A DNA stretch of 64,000 nt from Streptomyces sp. NRRL S-1022 (GTDB taxonomy: Bacteria; Actinomycetota; Actinomycetes; Streptomycetales; Streptomycetaceae). Shown here piece after piece: positions 27,378-34,778 of this stretch; the first letter of the stretch is position 1, and each line of letters begins with the position of its first letter. Under the pieces are notes generated by a model, which saw only the letters and a program-made list of their open reading frames with translations, did not search any database and was not told where the DNA came from. The position numbers and the translations under genes are program-made. Location: NCBI RefSeq assembly GCF_000720135.1, contig NZ_JOIU01000008.1, positions 372,001 through 436,000 of the forward strand, in the 5' to 3' direction.

Positions 27378-27631
27378 CGCCGGGCGGCGTACGACACGAA
27401 CTCCGTCCAGGTGGAGGGGGCGACGGTGAGGAGGGGCCCGTCGTCCTGCTTGGAGTCACGGATGTGGATGGTGGCGGGGGTGGGGGCGAGGGCCCAGTCC
27501 AGGCCCACTTCGACGCAGGAGTCACCGTCGGGGCCGTCGCTGTAGCTGCTCTTGAACCAGGTCAGGCCGACTTCGACGCAGGAGTCGCCTTCACTGCCGC
27601 TGCTGTAGCTGCTCTTGAACCAACGGATCAT
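27374..27631 (-). CDS. DUF397 protein with duplicated motif
   Basis: 85 residues. The DUF397 signature WFKSSYSSGSEGDSCVEVG is repeated in tandem as WFKSSYSDGPDGDSCVEVG, followed by the usual IHIRDSKQDDGPLLTVAPSTW and W-F ending. Most DUF397 proteins have one copy, so the internal duplication is unusual. Its start overlaps the XRE gene stop (ATGA at 27628-27631), showing translational coupling. DUF397 proteins partner XRE regulators of the WhiJ/AbaA type in Streptomyces development. Confidence 0.93.
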   Translation of the reverse strand: MIRWFKSSYSSGSEGDSCVEVGLTWFKSSYSDGPDGDSCVEVGLDWALAPTPATIHIRDSKQDDGPLLTVAPSTWTEFVSYAARR

Positions 27632-28473
27632 GTTGCCCCCAGCAGTTGCTCGATAAAGGACGTCGACTCACGCGGAGTGAGCGCCTGAGCCCGGATGATG
27701 CCGTAGCGCAGCTCAAGGATACGGAGGTGCTTGGGTTCCTCGACCGGTCGGCCGTTGGCCAATGCGGGCGACCGTCCTACGGCTGATCCGTCGGCGAACT
27801 TCAGCATCTCGATGCTCCCGTCCACTCCGGCATGCTCCTGGCGGTCCATCGGCATGACCTGAAGCTCGACATTCCGCAACTTAGCGGCTTCCAGCAGGTG
27901 TTCCAGCTGGCTACGCAACGCCTCCCGCCCACCCAGAGGCCGCCGCAGGGTCCACTCTTCCACGACGAAGCTGATTTCGGGGGCAGGGTCCCGCTTGAAG
28001 ACGGACTTGCGAGCCATGCGTGCCGTCACGTACCGCTCGATCTCGGTGTCGCTGTACGCCGGGCGCCGCATCATCAGGAGGGCACGCGCGTACTCCGGCG
28101 TCTGCAACAACCCATGGATGCTGAGCGGATCGTAGAGCTGAATCTCCACAGCCACCGCCTCCCGCTCCGCCAGCGCCCGAACCTTCTTCGGATACCGGAC
28201 CTTCTCCACGTCCTCCTTCATCGCGGCGAGCAACCCACCCGCGTCCAGGAGCTTGTCCGCCTTGTCGAGGTACTCCGGTCGCGGGATCCGCTTGCCGGAC
28301 TCGATCTTGTAGACCATGTCCTCGCTGTACCCGACCGTCCTGGCGAACTCGGCCGCGCGCATACCCAGCGCCTCGCGGCGCAGCCTCAGCTGGCGACCCA
28401 CCGTGGCGATGACGGCGACGCCCCACTCGTCATCCGGTTCGACCTCCCACCCCGGCTCCTCTTCCTCACTCAC
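27628..28473 (-). CDS. XRE/DUF5753 (WhiJ-like) regulator
   Basis: 281 residues: an N-terminal helix-turn-helix (GRQLRLRREALGMRAAEFAR, YSEDMVYKIESGKRIP) and a long DUF5753 domain (PLSIHGLLQTPEYARALL, FVVEEWTLRRPLGG, VELQVMPMDRQEHAGVDGSI). This is the WhiJ/BldB-associated class that works with a DUF397 partner and a nearby anti-sigma-like ATPase, as found here. Regulates development or specialised metabolism in related loci; the target here is unknown. Divergent from the ATPase gene. Confidence 0.94.
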   Translation of the reverse strand: MSEEEEPGWEVEPDDEWGVAVIATVGRQLRLRREALGMRAAEFARTVGYSEDMVYKIESGKRIPRPEYLDKADKLLDAGGLLAAMKEDVEKVRYPKKVRALAEREAVAVEIQLYDPLSIHGLLQTPEYARALLMMRRPAYSDTEIERYVTARMARKSVFKRDPAPEISFVVEEWTLRRPLGGREALRSQLEHLLEAAKLRNVELQVMPMDRQEHAGVDGSIEMLKFADGSAVGRSPALANGRPVEEPKHLRILELRYGIIRAQALTPRESTSFIEQLLGAT

Positions 28474-28520
28474 ACCGCACCCCCTGGTCGACAGGACCGG
28501 ACATCACAGGACGAGCGACG

Positions 28521-28554
28521 GACAGTGACCCTACGCCACCTCTCCGTCACTGTT
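28521..28554. promoter_or_regulatory. inverted repeat between XRE and ATPase genes
   Basis: GACAGTGAC (28521-28529) and GTCACTGTT (28546-28554) pair at eight of nine positions with a 16-bp spacer, in the divergent promoter region. Good candidate for the XRE regulator's own operator. Confidence 0.5.
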
Positions 28555-28586
28555 CACAGGTAGCAGTCTCCGCCACTCTGAGTGAT

Positions 28587-29171
28587 GTGAACCAGGAAAT
28601 CTCCACCCACATCTCCACCCCCGTCCCGCACCTCGCGCTCCGTCTCTCCCCCACACCCCGGGGGGCCCGGCTGGCCCGGCTGCTCGCCAGGGAGCAACTC
28701 CGCTCCTGGGGCCTCCCCCTGGAACCGGCGGAGCTGATCGTGGCCGAGCTGGCGGCGAACGCGGCCACGCACGGCCGTGTGGCCGGGCGGGACTTCCGGC
28801 TGATGATGTATGCCGTCGGGGACCTGCTCCGCATCGAGGTGACGGACACGCGTGGTGACCGCCTTCCGGAGGCCCGGCGGCCCGCGCCGGACGCCGACGG
28901 CGGACGGGGGCTGTGGCTCGTGGACGCGCTGGCGGAGCGCTGGGGTACGGCGCCCGGGCCCGCACCGCGCAAGACGGTGTGGGCCGAGGTGCGCGTGAAG
29001 GCTCAGGAGTGGCCGAGCTCCGCCGTCTCGTCGTCGGTCTCCGGGACCGAGCCGGAGTCGCGGGCCGGGCGGAGCGGGAAGGGGTCGACGCGGGTCTCGT
29101 CGATGACCGGCGAGGCGGGCTGCGGGGGCTTGGGCATGACCGCCGCCTCCGAGTGGCCGCCGCAGCCGTAG
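28587..29171 (+). CDS. RsbW-like ATP-binding regulator with run-on C-terminus
   Basis: 194 residues. Residues about 15-135 are a HATPase_c domain of the anti-sigma/serine-kinase type: ELIVAELAANAATHGRV (N box), LLRIEVTDTRGDRLP (D box) and GGRGLWLVDALAERWG. Proteins of this class normally end near KTVWAEVR, but here the frame continues about 58 residues (KAQEWPSSAVSSSVSG...) antisense to the end of the DUF3027 gene. A TGA lies immediately in the next frame, so a small indel may have removed the original stop. The domain itself is complete. Third member of the XRE/DUF397/ATPase set. Confidence 0.85.
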   Translation: MNQEISTHISTPVPHLALRLSPTPRGARLARLLAREQLRSWGLPLEPAELIVAELAANAATHGRVAGRDFRLMMYAVGDLLRIEVTDTRGDRLPEARRPAPDADGGRGLWLVDALAERWGTAPGPAPRKTVWAEVRVKAQEWPSSAVSSSVSGTEPESRAGRSGKGSTRVSSMTGEAGCGGLGMTAASEWPPQP

Positions 29172-29923
29172 GCCAGCGAGACCACGTGGCCGTCCGCCGG
29201 CGAGAACTCGTTGGCGCAGACGCCGAAGGCCTGGCCGAGGGAGCCGCCGATGGGCACGAGGAAGCCGCAGCTCACGCAGGGGGCGGGGGCCGCCTGGGCC
29301 ATGGGGGTCTTCGGGCCGAAGGCCTCCTCCCAGCGGTCCGCGGCGGCGCGCAGGCCGTAGCGGGACAGGACGCGCGCGCGGCGCATGCCGAGTTCCTCGG
29401 CCAGGGACGTGAGGGAGCCGCGCAAGGGGGTCGGCTGGACGGCGGGCGTGCCCGGGGTGACGTCCGCGTCCTCGGCCTCCGCCAGTTCCCGGATCTCCTC
29501 GGAGACGGCCGAGTTCGGCGGCGGCTCCTCCTCGCCCGTGTAGCCGGGCTCCAGGCGCAGGTCCTCCTGGTCGGTGGGGAGCAGGTCGCCGGGGCCGAGG
29601 TCGCCGGGGCGCAGGCGCTCGCTCCACGGGACCCACTCGGGGGCGAGCAGGGCGTCGGGGCCGGGCAGCAGCACGACCTCGTCCAGGGTGACGAGCTTGG
29701 CGCGGGAGGCGCGGGCCACCGTCACGGCCCAGCGCCAGCCCCGGTAGCCCAGTTCCCCGCACTCGAAGAAGTGCGTGACCACGCGGTCGCCCTCGGACAC
29801 CAGGCCGGCGTGCTCGCCGACCACGCCGGGCGCGGCGGCCTCCTCGGCGGCGGCGCGGGCGAGGTCGACGGCCTCGGCGCACAAGCGGTCGGGGGTGCGG
29901 CTTCGCGTGGTCGCTGCGCTCAC
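29003..29923 (-). CDS. DUF3027 protein
   Basis: 306 residues, SAATTRSRTPDRLCAEAVDL at the start, then the DUF3027 core (GDRVVTHFFECGELGYRGWRW, ARASRAKLVTLDEVVLLPGP) and a Cys-containing CVSCGFLVPIGGSLGQAFGVCAN that may bind zinc. Common in actinobacteria; function unknown. GTG 29923 has GGAGAG 11 bases upstream. Its 3' end overlaps the ATPase gene by 169 bp on the opposite strand. Divergent from an MFS gene. Confidence 0.88.
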   Translation of the reverse strand: MSAATTRSRTPDRLCAEAVDLARAAAEEAAAPGVVGEHAGLVSEGDRVVTHFFECGELGYRGWRWAVTVARASRAKLVTLDEVVLLPGPDALLAPEWVPWSERLRPGDLGPGDLLPTDQEDLRLEPGYTGEEEPPPNSAVSEEIRELAEAEDADVTPGTPAVQPTPLRGSLTSLAEELGMRRARVLSRYGLRAAADRWEEAFGPKTPMAQAAPAPCVSCGFLVPIGGSLGQAFGVCANEFSPADGHVVSLAYGCGGHSEAAVMPKPPQPASPVIDETRVDPFPLRPARDSGSVPETDDETAELGHS

Positions 29924-30189
29924 AGGTATCGCTTCTCTCCTACGCCGTCTCGTCGAGTGCGGCTGCCTCCGGCGGTTTCGCCGACGGAGCGGACCTGGGG
30001 ACCGCATCGACGTCTGCATCCGCGCGCCTGGGCGCACCTCTGCCATCCATTCTGCGTTATGGCTGAGATAGGCACGCTACACCGGACGGGATTCGTGGAT
30101 TTTCCCACCCGCCCCCTGCCTGGGCCGACCGGGGCCGTACGCGGCCACGCGCGCCGTGTCCGCGCTATCCGGCGGCATCTCGGGGCACT

Positions 30190-31590
30190 ATGAACGTCGT
30201 GGCAGCCGCGGACAGGGCGAGTGGTCGGGGCGGCGGTTCGGGCCGGGTGGGCGGTGCCGTCCGCGCGGTCGGCCGTGCCCTGCACCGCCCGTTCACCGGC
30301 CCGGCACGGATCGTCCGCAGGGTGACGCACGCGCACGGGGCGGGCGAGTCGGGCCTGGGCAAGCTGATCGAGCTGCACGCGGTGAACGGCGCCGGGGACG
30401 TCATGGTCACGGTGGCGCTGGCGTCCACGGTGTTCTTCTCGGTGCCGACGGACGAGGCGCGCGGGCGGGTCGCCCTGTACCTCGCCATCACCATGGCCCC
30501 GTTCACGGTCCTCGCCCCCGTCATCGGCCCCCTGCTGGACCGGCTGCCGCACGGGCGGCGGGCCGCGATGGCCGGGGCGATGCTGGCGCGGGCGCTGCTC
30601 GCGCTGGTGATCTCGGGGGCGGTGGCGAGCGGCAGCCTGGAGCTGTACCCGGCCGCGCTGGGAGTGCTGGTGGCGTCGAAGGCGTACGGCGTGGTGCGCA
30701 GTGCCGTCGTACCGCGGCTGCTGCCGCCGGGGTTCTCGCTGGTGAAGGCCAACTCCCGGGTCACGCTCGCCGGGCTGCTGGCCACCGGTGCCGCCGCGCC
30801 GGTCGGGGCGGGCCTGCACGCGCTCGGCGATCCGTGGCCGCTGTACGGGGCCTTCGTGATCTTCGCTGCCGGGACGTTTCTGTCGTTCTCCCTGCCGCCC
30901 GCGGTGGACTCGGCGAAGGGCGAGGACGTCGCGCTGCTCGCGGCCGACGAGCAGCACCTGCGCGGGCCGTGCCGGGAGCAGGCGAAGCGGCCGGGGCTGC
31001 GGACGGTCGGGCCGGCCGTCACGCACGCGCTGGGCGCCAACGCCGCCCTGCGCTGCCTGTCCGGCTTCCTGATCTTCTTCCTCGCCTTCCTGCTGCGCGA
31101 GCACCCGCTGACCGGGGAGAGCGCGGCGGTGTCGCTCGGGATAGTCGGGGTGTCGGCGGGCGCGGGCAATGCCCTGGGCACGGCGGTGGGGGCCTGGCTG
31201 CGGTCCCGCGCCCCGGAGATCATCATCGTGGCCGTCGTCGTGGTCGTGCTGGGCGCGGCGATCGTCGCCGCCGTGTTCTTCGGGGCGTTCCTGGTGGCCT
31301 GTCTGGCCGCGGTCGCCGGGTTCGCGCAGGCGCTGGCCAAGCTGGCGCTGGACGCCCTGATCCAGCGGGACGTGCCGGAATCGGTGCGCACCTCGGCGTT
31401 CGCCCGCTCGGAGACGTTGCTGCAGATGGCGTGGGTGTTCGGCGGCGCGGTCGGCATCGTGATGCCGCTCAACGGCACGGTCGGGCTGCTGGTCGGCGCC
31501 GCGTTCGTGGCCGTCGGCTGGCTGGGCACGCTGAAGGGGCTGCTCGCCTCCGCCAAGCACGGCGGCCGGGCCCGGCCGCAGCCCGCGTGA
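30190..31590 (+). CDS. MFS-type membrane transporter
   Basis: 466 residues, about 12 hydrophobic helices after a 60-residue cytoplasmic N-terminus. Features: LYLAITMAPFTVLAPVIGPL, LLDRLPHGRRAAM (TM2-3 loop), and ALAKLALDALIQRDVPESVR, a late loop typical of this Streptomyces group next to DUF3027. Substrate unknown. An unusual run IIIVAVVVVVLGAAIVAAVF forms a strongly beta-branched helix. Confidence 0.85.
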   Translation: MNVVAAADRASGRGGGSGRVGGAVRAVGRALHRPFTGPARIVRRVTHAHGAGESGLGKLIELHAVNGAGDVMVTVALASTVFFSVPTDEARGRVALYLAITMAPFTVLAPVIGPLLDRLPHGRRAAMAGAMLARALLALVISGAVASGSLELYPAALGVLVASKAYGVVRSAVVPRLLPPGFSLVKANSRVTLAGLLATGAAAPVGAGLHALGDPWPLYGAFVIFAAGTFLSFSLPPAVDSAKGEDVALLAADEQHLRGPCREQAKRPGLRTVGPAVTHALGANAALRCLSGFLIFFLAFLLREHPLTGESAAVSLGIVGVSAGAGNALGTAVGAWLRSRAPEIIIVAVVVVVLGAAIVAAVFFGAFLVACLAAVAGFAQALAKLALDALIQRDVPESVRTSAFARSETLLQMAWVFGGAVGIVMPLNGTVGLLVGAAFVAVGWLGTLKGLLASAKHGGRARPQPA

Positions 31591-31667
31591 GGCCGGCGGT
31601 GACGTCGGCCGGCGTAACGAACCGGGCACGCCGCACCCCACGTGGGCGGAGGGCAGCGGGGGCCCGA

Positions 31668-31679
31668 TAGCCTTCGGCC
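31668..31679 (+). promoter_or_regulatory. -10 element of leaderless DUF2771 promoter
   Basis: TAGCCT at 31668-31673 ends six bases before the ATG at 31680; no Shine-Dalgarno sequence. Confidence 0.5.
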
Positions 31680-32156
31680 ATGACCACGCTGCAATCCGTT
31701 GTGCGACGCCGCCGCGCCGTCGCCGTTGCCGGCGCCGTTTCCGCCGGACTGCTCGTCCTGTCGGCCTGTGACAAGCCGACGCCCGTCGCGACGATCACCG
31801 TCGGCAGGGACTCGGTCAATTCCGAGGCCCTCTGCTACAACGACGGCAAGCCGCTGGACGCCGAGTCGCTCAAGAAGTGCTCCAAGAAGGCCGGCGACGC
31901 CAAGTCGATCAAGGTCGGCCAGGACCAGACCGTCCGGATCGGCGTCGACCCCAAGATCGCGGACGCGGGCTGGGTCCTGCTGGTCAACGGCCGCCCGGCC
32001 GGCGACTTCAGCAAGGAGACGTACCGCACCATCCCGAGCAGCGTGTTCTTCAACGCCCAGTACGGCACGCAGGGCGAGACGAACACGCTCGCGGTCCAGA
32101 TGGGCGAGGACAAGTCCAGGAAGGGCCTGTGGACCTTCAAGCTGAAGAAGGCCTGA
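31680..32156 (+). CDS. DUF2771 lipoprotein
   Basis: 158 residues with a lipoprotein signal: basic MTTLQSVVRRRRAVAVAG, hydrophobic stretch and lipobox LSAC (Cys about 30), so exported and lipid-anchored. The mature part matches the actinobacterial DUF2771 family (SEALCYNDGKPLDAESLKKC; TIPSSVFFNAQYG). The two Cys may form a disulfide. Function unknown. The downstream mqnB frame overlaps or abuts its stop, so the three genes to mqnD are probably one transcript. Confidence 0.9.
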   Translation: MTTLQSVVRRRRAVAVAGAVSAGLLVLSACDKPTPVATITVGRDSVNSEALCYNDGKPLDAESLKKCSKKAGDAKSIKVGQDQTVRIGVDPKIADAGWVLLVNGRPAGDFSKETYRTIPSSVFFNAQYGTQGETNTLAVQMGEDKSRKGLWTFKLKKA

Positions 32157-32875
32157 GCACGACCCCCTTTCCGGTCCTCGTCGCCACCGCGGTCCCCGTC
32201 GAACGGGACGCGGTGGCGGGGGTGCTGCCCGGGGCGGCCGAGGAGATACGGCTGCCGGGCGGATCCCTGCGCCGTACGGCCGCCGGCCTCGACCTGCTCG
32301 CCGCCGGTGTCGGCCCGGCGCTCGCCGCCGCCACCACCGCCGGCGCCCTCACCGCCGCCGCGCTGGCCGGCCGCCCCTACCGCCTGGTCGTCTCGGCCGG
32401 GATCGGCGGCGGCTTCCTGCCGGGGGCGCCCGTCGGCTCCCTCGTCGTCGCCGACGCGATCACCGTGGCCGACCTGGGCGCGGAGACCGCCGACGGCTTC
32501 CTCCCGGTCACCGAACTCGGCTTCGGGACCGTCACCCACCGCCCGCCGGAATCACTCGTACGAGTCGTGTCCGAGGCCACCGGCGCCCGTACCGGCACGA
32601 TCCTGACCGTCTCCACGGTGACCGGAACCGCCGCCCGCGCCGCCGCCCTGGGCGCCCGGCACCCCGGCGCGCTCGCCGAGGGCATGGAGGGCTTCGGGGT
32701 GGCGGAGGCCGCCGCCGCGCACGGGGTGCCCGTGCTGGAGATCCGCGCGGTCTCCAACCCGGTGGGTCCCCGGGACCGCGCCGCCTGGCGCATCGGGGAC
32801 GCCCTCGCCGCCCTCGCCGAGGGCTTCGGGAAGCTCGCGCCCGCATTGGAGAGTTGGAACACGCATGACCAGTGA
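32129..32875 (+). CDS. mqnB: futalosine hydrolase MqnB
   Basis: Releases hypoxanthine from futalosine in the futalosine route to menaquinone. Nucleoside-phosphorylase fold: PFPVLVATAVPVERDAV at the start, LVVSAGIGGGFLPGAPVG, and EGMEGFGVAEAAAAHGVPV with EIRAVSNPVGPRDRAAW. The start is unclear: no ATG/GTG/TTG lies at the beginning of the conserved region. The nearest is GTG 32129, which overlaps the DUF2771 gene by 28 bp; a CTG at 32153 is the alternative. It overlaps mqnD by 11 bp, consistent with coupling of consecutive pathway genes. Confidence 0.9.
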   Translation: MDLQAEEGLSTTPFPVLVATAVPVERDAVAGVLPGAAEEIRLPGGSLRRTAAGLDLLAAGVGPALAAATTAGALTAAALAGRPYRLVVSAGIGGGFLPGAPVGSLVVADAITVADLGAETADGFLPVTELGFGTVTHRPPESLVRVVSEATGARTGTILTVSTVTGTAARAAALGARHPGALAEGMEGFGVAEAAAAHGVPVLEIRAVSNPVGPRDRAAWRIGDALAALAEGFGKLAPALESWNTHDQ

Positions 32876-33776
32876 GCAGCAGTCCCTGCGGATCGCCTAC
32901 TCCCCCTGTCCGAACGACACGTTCGTCTTCGACGCCCTCGCGCACGGCCGCGTACCCGGCGCCCCCGCGCTGGACGTGACCTTCGCCGACATCGACCTCA
33001 CCAACGGCATGGCCGAGCGCGGCGAGCACGACGTGCTGAAGGTGTCGTACGCCGTCCTGCCGTACGTCCTCGACGAGTACGCGCTGCTGCCGTGCGGCGG
33101 TGCGCTGGGCCGGGGCTGCGGGCCGCTGGTGCTCACCAGGGAGGCGGACGCCGACTTGACGGGCCGTACGGTCGCGGTGCCGAGCGAGAAGTCGACCGCC
33201 TACCTGCTGTTCCGGCTGTGGGCCGCCGACACCCTTGGAATCGAGAGGGGCGGGCCCGCAGGGCCCTCGGTTGAGGGCGGTGGCGGGAGACGGGCGGGCG
33301 GCGTCGGCGAGATCGTGGTCATGCCGTTCCACGAGATCATGCCGGCTGTGCGGGACGGCAAGGTGGACGCCGGCCTGGTCATCCACGAGGCCCGGTTCAC
33401 CTACCGGAACTACGGGCTGCACAAGCTCGCCGACATGGGCGAGCACTGGGAGATGACCACCGGGCTGCCGATCCCGCTGGGCGCGATCATCGCCAAGCGG
33501 TCGCTGGGCGCCGGGACGCTCGGCCGGCTCGCCGAGTCCGTCCGGGCCTCCGTACGGGCCGCCTGGGACGACCCGGAGGCCTCCCGGCCGTACGTCATGG
33601 CGCACGCCCAGGAGATGGACCCGGCCGTCGCCGACCAGCACATCGGGCTGTACGTGAACGAGTTCACGGCCGACCTCGGCGAGGACGGCTACGCGGCCGT
33701 GCGCGGGCTGCTCACGCGCGCGGCGGCCGAGGGACTCGTACCCGCACTGGGCCCCGAGGCGCTCGCCTTCCCCTGA
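32865..33776 (+). CDS. mqnD: 1,4-dihydroxy-6-naphthoate synthase MqnD
   Basis: Converts cyclic dehypoxanthinyl futalosine to 1,4-dihydroxy-6-naphthoate in menaquinone synthesis. 303 residues with SLRIAYSPCPNDTFVFDALA at the start, VAVPSEKSTAYLLFRLW, VVMPFHEIMPAVRDGKVDAG and HEARFTYRNYGLHKLADMGE. A Gly/Pro/Arg insertion of about 20 residues (IERGGPAGPSVEGGGGRRAG) interrupts the protein before the conserved VGEIVVMPF; it keeps the frame and probably forms a loop. The last 80 bp of the gene are repeated, in degenerate form, just downstream. Confidence 0.94.
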   Translation: MTSEQQSLRIAYSPCPNDTFVFDALAHGRVPGAPALDVTFADIDLTNGMAERGEHDVLKVSYAVLPYVLDEYALLPCGGALGRGCGPLVLTREADADLTGRTVAVPSEKSTAYLLFRLWAADTLGIERGGPAGPSVEGGGGRRAGGVGEIVVMPFHEIMPAVRDGKVDAGLVIHEARFTYRNYGLHKLADMGEHWEMTTGLPIPLGAIIAKRSLGAGTLGRLAESVRASVRAAWDDPEASRPYVMAHAQEMDPAVADQHIGLYVNEFTADLGEDGYAAVRGLLTRAAAEGLVPALGPEALAFP

Positions 33777-33799
33777 CAGCCACCCCGGCCGCACCACGC

Positions 33800-33854
33800 C
33801 GGACGGAGTCCGGCACAGCCGTCCACCGCCCGCGAAGCGGCGCACGGACGGCGG
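33800..33854 (+). terminator. hairpins after mqnD
   Basis: GCCGGAC-GGA-GTCCGGC (33800-33816) is a perfect 7-bp stem, and a second looser stem pairs CCGTCCACCGC with GCGGCGCACGG at about 33820-33852. They lie between mqnD and the repeated 3' fragment. Confidence 0.5.
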
Positions 33855-33867
33855 AAAGAAACGCCGC

Positions 33868-33953
33868 CGCCGTGCGCGGGCTGCTCACGCGCGCGGCGGG
33901 CCGAGGGACTCGTACCGCCCCTCGGCCCGGATGCGCTCGCTTTTCCCTGACGG
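33868..33953 (+). pseudogene. degenerate second copy of the mqnD 3' end
   Basis: CCGTGCGCGGGCTGCTCACG and about 60 further bases repeat 33697-33776 with scattered changes, including an extra G that breaks the frame, and end in an equivalent CCCTGA. It lies about 95 bp after the true stop. Looks like the abandoned original 3' end or a tandem duplication product. Confidence 0.8.
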
Positions 33954-33956
33954 GTG

Positions 33957-34340
33957 CTAGACGTCCAACTGGTCGGCGACCGCGCGGAGCAGGCCGGCGA
34001 TCTTCTTGCCGGACGCCTTCTCCGGGTAACGGCCCTTCTCCAGCATCGGCGTGATGTTCTCAAGAAGGGTCGTCAAATCCTGCACGATCGAGGCCAGCTC
34101 GTCCGGCTTCTTGCGGGTGGCGGCGGCGACCGACGGGGTCGGGTCGAGCACGATCACCGAAAGAGCCTGGTCACCGCGTTGACCGGCGACGACACCGAAC
34201 TCCACGCGCTGTCCCGGCTTGAGCGCTTCGACTCCGGCGGGGAGAACCGAGGAATGGACGAAGACGTCACCGCCGTCGTCGCGGGAGAGAAAGCCGAAGC
34301 CCTTCTCACTGTTGAACCACTTGACCTTGCCGGTAGGCAC
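33957..34340 (-). CDS. cold-shock-domain protein with C-terminal extension
   Basis: 127 residues. The first 65 are a cold-shock domain with both RNA-binding motifs, KGFGFLS and DVFVHSS, starting TGKVKWFNSEKG. The rest, ATRKKPDELASIVQDLTTLL and KASGKKIAGLLRAVADQL, is an alpha-helical tail absent from short CspA-type proteins. Binds single-stranded RNA/DNA; the tail may mediate dimerisation. GTG 34340 starts exactly at the cold-shock domain. Convergent with mqnD. Confidence 0.92.
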   Translation of the reverse strand: MPTGKVKWFNSEKGFGFLSRDDGGDVFVHSSVLPAGVEALKPGQRVEFGVVAGQRGDQALSVIVLDPTPSVAAATRKKPDELASIVQDLTTLLENITPMLEKGRYPEKASGKKIAGLLRAVADQLDV

Positions 34341-34502
34341 GTCTGTCCTCGTCCTCGTACTCGTCGGGAAAACTACTTCGGAAACGGCTCTTGATAGCAC
34401 TGGGGCGGGTCGACCATGACCCGCCGCCACCAAGCGCTACAAGGCTAATGGTCTTCGGGCGGGTGACAAGACGTTCCCTGGTTGTTCTCTCGCGCAGGGA
34501 AC

Positions 34503-34514
34503 TACCCTGGTCGG
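34503..34514 (+). promoter_or_regulatory. -10 element of leaderless promoter
   Basis: TACCCT at 34503-34508 ends six bases before GTG 34515; no ribosome binding site. Confidence 0.5.
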
Positions 34515-34778
34515 GTGCGTGACAAAACCCAAACGAATTCCGCCGCACCCGGCGACCGGCTGATCCGCGCCGGTGCCGTCGTGTTCTTCATCGGTGCCGT
34601 GGCCACCCTCGTCACGGTGGCCCCGCTGTTCCTCGGAGCGAAACCCTTTCCGACCTACATGTTCGGTCTGAGCATGCTCATGGCCGTCGGATTCCTGGTG
34701 GCCGGCGCCGGTGTCCTGCGGTCCGTCGCCGCCGGACGGCGTCAGACGAGGGAGACGGCGCCGGGTGCCTCGCGGTAG
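34515..34778 (+). CDS. small two-helix membrane protein
   Basis: 87 residues with two hydrophobic helices (AGAVVFFIGAVATLVTVAPL and FGLSMLMAVGFLVAGAGVL) between charged ends. No domain recognised; the pattern is common among small Streptomyces membrane proteins next to the cold-shock gene. GTG 34515 is chosen from the leaderless -10; a longer frame from 34482 lacks support. The last 37 bp overlap the convergent HAD gene. Confidence 0.72.
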   Translation: MRDKTQTNSAAPGDRLIRAGAVVFFIGAVATLVTVAPLFLGAKPFPTYMFGLSMLMAVGFLVAGAGVLRSVAAGRRQTRETAPGASR

